Source of the DNA: Planctomycetaceae bacterium
GTDB taxonomy: Bacteria > Planctomycetota > Planctomycetia > Planctomycetales > Planctomycetaceae
Direction: 5' to 3'
Assembly: GCA_016795125.1 (NCBI GenBank)
Contig: JAEUIG010000453.1
Span: 1 to 6,125, forward strand
Length of the DNA stretch: 6,125 nt
Below the pieces are notes generated by a model. It searched no databases and was not told the origin of the DNA. It saw only the letters and a program-made list of their open reading frames with translations. The position numbers and the translations under genes were made by a program. This document shows, piece after piece, positions 4,790-6,125 of this stretch. Positions within the stretch are counted from its first letter, which is position 1. Every line of letters begins with the position of its first letter.

Positions 4790-6125
4790 TTACGAAAAGG
4801 TTCGGACCAGTTCGCCGGCGTGCTGCTGTACCCGGCTGACGGCTTCGGCGATGGATTCCATGTCGTCCCGGGACCCGAGCAGCACGTTCTGGGTCAGCCA
4901 GCAGGTCCGTTCAATCATGGCGTCGTTCGCCGGACAGACGTTCTCGTCGCGGTACTGCTTCAGCCGCTCCCGCGAATAGACGCGTTGAAAGCTCCTCGAT
5001 GTCAGGAACTGCTCGACGAACGGTTGCTTGTTGAGCGACGAATAACCGCCGCTCGCAGGAACGCCCTCTGCCGCCAGGGCCTTCAGGAACAAGGCCTTCG
5101 ACATCCCCAAAAACTGCTCGGGATCGTAGTCGAACATGTAGAGATGGTATCCGTGCCGAGTTGTGCCGGGATACGTTCGCTTCGCCCGGACTCCCGGGAT
5201 GGCGTTCAACAGGTCGTTCAGATGGGCGCCGTTTTCTTCGCGGCGGCGGGTGTACATTTCGTTCCGCGTGAGTTGAGCCAGCAGCAATGCTCCCTGGAAC
5301 TCGGTCAGCCGCAGGTTCATGCCGTTGGAGGTCCGGACGCCGTCGTCCTTCACGGGACTGGACCCGTTGTTCTGAAAGGCCTGCGCCCGGGCGTAGATCA
5401 TGCTGTCGTTCGTCGTCAGTGCGCCGCCGTCGCCTGACGTGATGTTCTTCGAGTTCTGGAAGCTGAAACAGCCGGCGTCACCCAGCGAGCCGACGCGTCT
5501 GCCGTTCCAGGCCGCCGTGTGGGCCTGGCAGGCGTCTTCGATCACCTTCAGGCTCCTCGCCCCGGCGATCGCGAGTATGCGGTCCAGGTCGCAGGGGGTG
5601 CCGGCGATGTGGACCGGCAGTATGGCGCGGGTATTGCTGTTGATCCGGCCTTCAAGGGTGTCGGGGTCCATGAGTGCCGTGTCGGGGTCGGTATCGACGA
5701 ATACCGGCAGCGCATGGTGCACCAGCACGGCGTTAATGGTGGCAATGAACGTGTACGGGGGGACCAGCACTTCGTCGCCCGGGCCGATGTCCAATGCGGC
5801 GAGCGCACAGACGAGCGACGACGTTCCGCTGCTGGTGGCCTGGCAGTAGGGCACGCCGACATCCGCCGCCCACTGCCTCTCGAATTCGGCGACTTTTCCG
5901 TGTTCGCCGGCCGCGTAGCGATACCACTTGCCGCTCTGCAGCACTTCGCTCAAGCCGTCCATTTCCAGCGAATCGCTGACCGGCCACGATGGCCAGGCGC
6001 CGGCGCGTATCGGCGTGCCCCCCAGGAGCGCCGGTTTGTCCGACATGGCGATGACCGGTCTCGCCATTGCGAGTACACCGACACCAGCGGCGGCGCCGAC
6101 ACCTGCCTGCAGGAACGAGCGCCGC
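4790..6125 (-). CDS. DegT/DnrJ/EryC1/StrS-family aminotransferase with Tat-like leader, 5'-partial
   Basis: This is a PLP-dependent fold-type I enzyme of the family that aminates keto sugars or inosose-like substrates. Numbering from the ATG at 6067 (425 residues): phosphate-site ATSSGTSSLVCAL (77-89), the PLP-ring Asp178 in VIEDACQAH (175-183), and the Schiff-base Lys207 in FSFQNSKNITSGDGG (201-215), matching the family's SxKxxxxGxGG pattern. That ATG is probably not the start. The frame stays open to the window edge, and the 19 codons before it read RRSFLQ followed by a Gly/Ala/Val-rich hydrophobic run ending in AMA, then RPVIA. This is a twin-arginine signal with a plausible AxA cleavage site, so the enzyme may be folded with PLP and exported. 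The substrate cannot be told: the neighbours are the tRNA and the unseen upstream region. The family is sure; export is an inference from the leader. Confidence 0.93.
   Translation of the reverse strand, partial: RRSFLQAGVGAAAGVGVLAMARPVIAMSDKPALLGGTPIRAGAWPSWPVSDSLEMDGLSEVLQSGKWYRYAAGEHGKVAEFERQWAADVGVPYCQATSSGTSSLVCALAALDIGPGDEVLVPPYTFIATINAVLVHHALPVFVDTDPDTALMDPDTLEGRINSNTRAILPVHIAGTPCDLDRILAIAGARSLKVIEDACQAHTAAWNGRRVGSLGDAGCFSFQNSKNITSGDGGALTTNDSMIYARAQAFQNNGSSPVKDDGVRTSNGMNLRLTEFQGALLLAQLTRNEMYTRRREENGAHLNDLLNAIPGVRAKRTYPGTTRHGYHLYMFDYDPEQFLGMSKALFLKALAAEGVPASGGYSSLNKQPFVEQFLTSRSFQRVYSRERLKQYRDENVCPANDAMIERTCWLTQNVLLGSRDDMESIAEAVSRVQQHAGELVRTFS

Overview
The window is GC-rich DNA carrying four ordinary metabolic or transport genes, one PLP enzyme with an apparent export signal, and one tRNA gene. 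Several traits suggest a planctomycete-like chromosome: an ABC ATPase of the 'GFMPD.FGVYDDMTV' type, genes with little or no Shine-Dalgarno sequence, a DegT-family aminotransferase behind a twin-arginine leader, and intergenic space rich in short repeats. This placement is recognition by eye, not the result of a search.

Layout from left to right: (1) the 3' part of an ABC-2-type exporter ATPase gene (1-702, +; Walker A lies outside the window); (2) a 265-base gap with a period-7 purine-rich repeat and a large nested palindrome; (3) pyrE, orotate phosphoribosyltransferase (968-1525, +); (4) a 94-base gap made largely of two further period-7 arrays; (5) pgi, glucose-6-phosphate isomerase (1620-3044, +); (6) a convergent gene for a fold-type IV PLP transaminase that carries the D-amino-acid transaminase signature (3081-3953, -, GTG start with a good ribosome binding site); (7) about 436 bases without a gene; (8) a tRNA-Ser(CGA) gene (4390-4476, +); (9) about 313 bases without a gene but dense in stable hairpins; (10) a DegT/DnrJ/EryC1/StrS-family aminotransferase gene (4790-6125, -) whose 5' end runs off the window. 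Its last visible upstream codons encode RRSFLQ followed by a hydrophobic stretch.

The genes do not form one pathway. pyrE makes OMP for UMP synthesis. pgi links glycolysis, the pentose phosphate pathway and sugar-nucleotide supply. The D-amino-acid transaminase can supply D-glutamate for peptidoglycan. The DegT-type enzyme belongs to a family best known for amino-sugar synthesis, but the Tat-like leader suggests work outside the cytoplasm. pyrE and pgi are co-oriented and may be co-transcribed.

The items most worth following up are the heptameric arrays in both + strand gaps, the symmetric palindrome upstream of pyrE, the Tat-type leader on the aminotransferase, and the structured stretch after the tRNA. 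I found no CRISPR array, transposase, phage gene or defence system.
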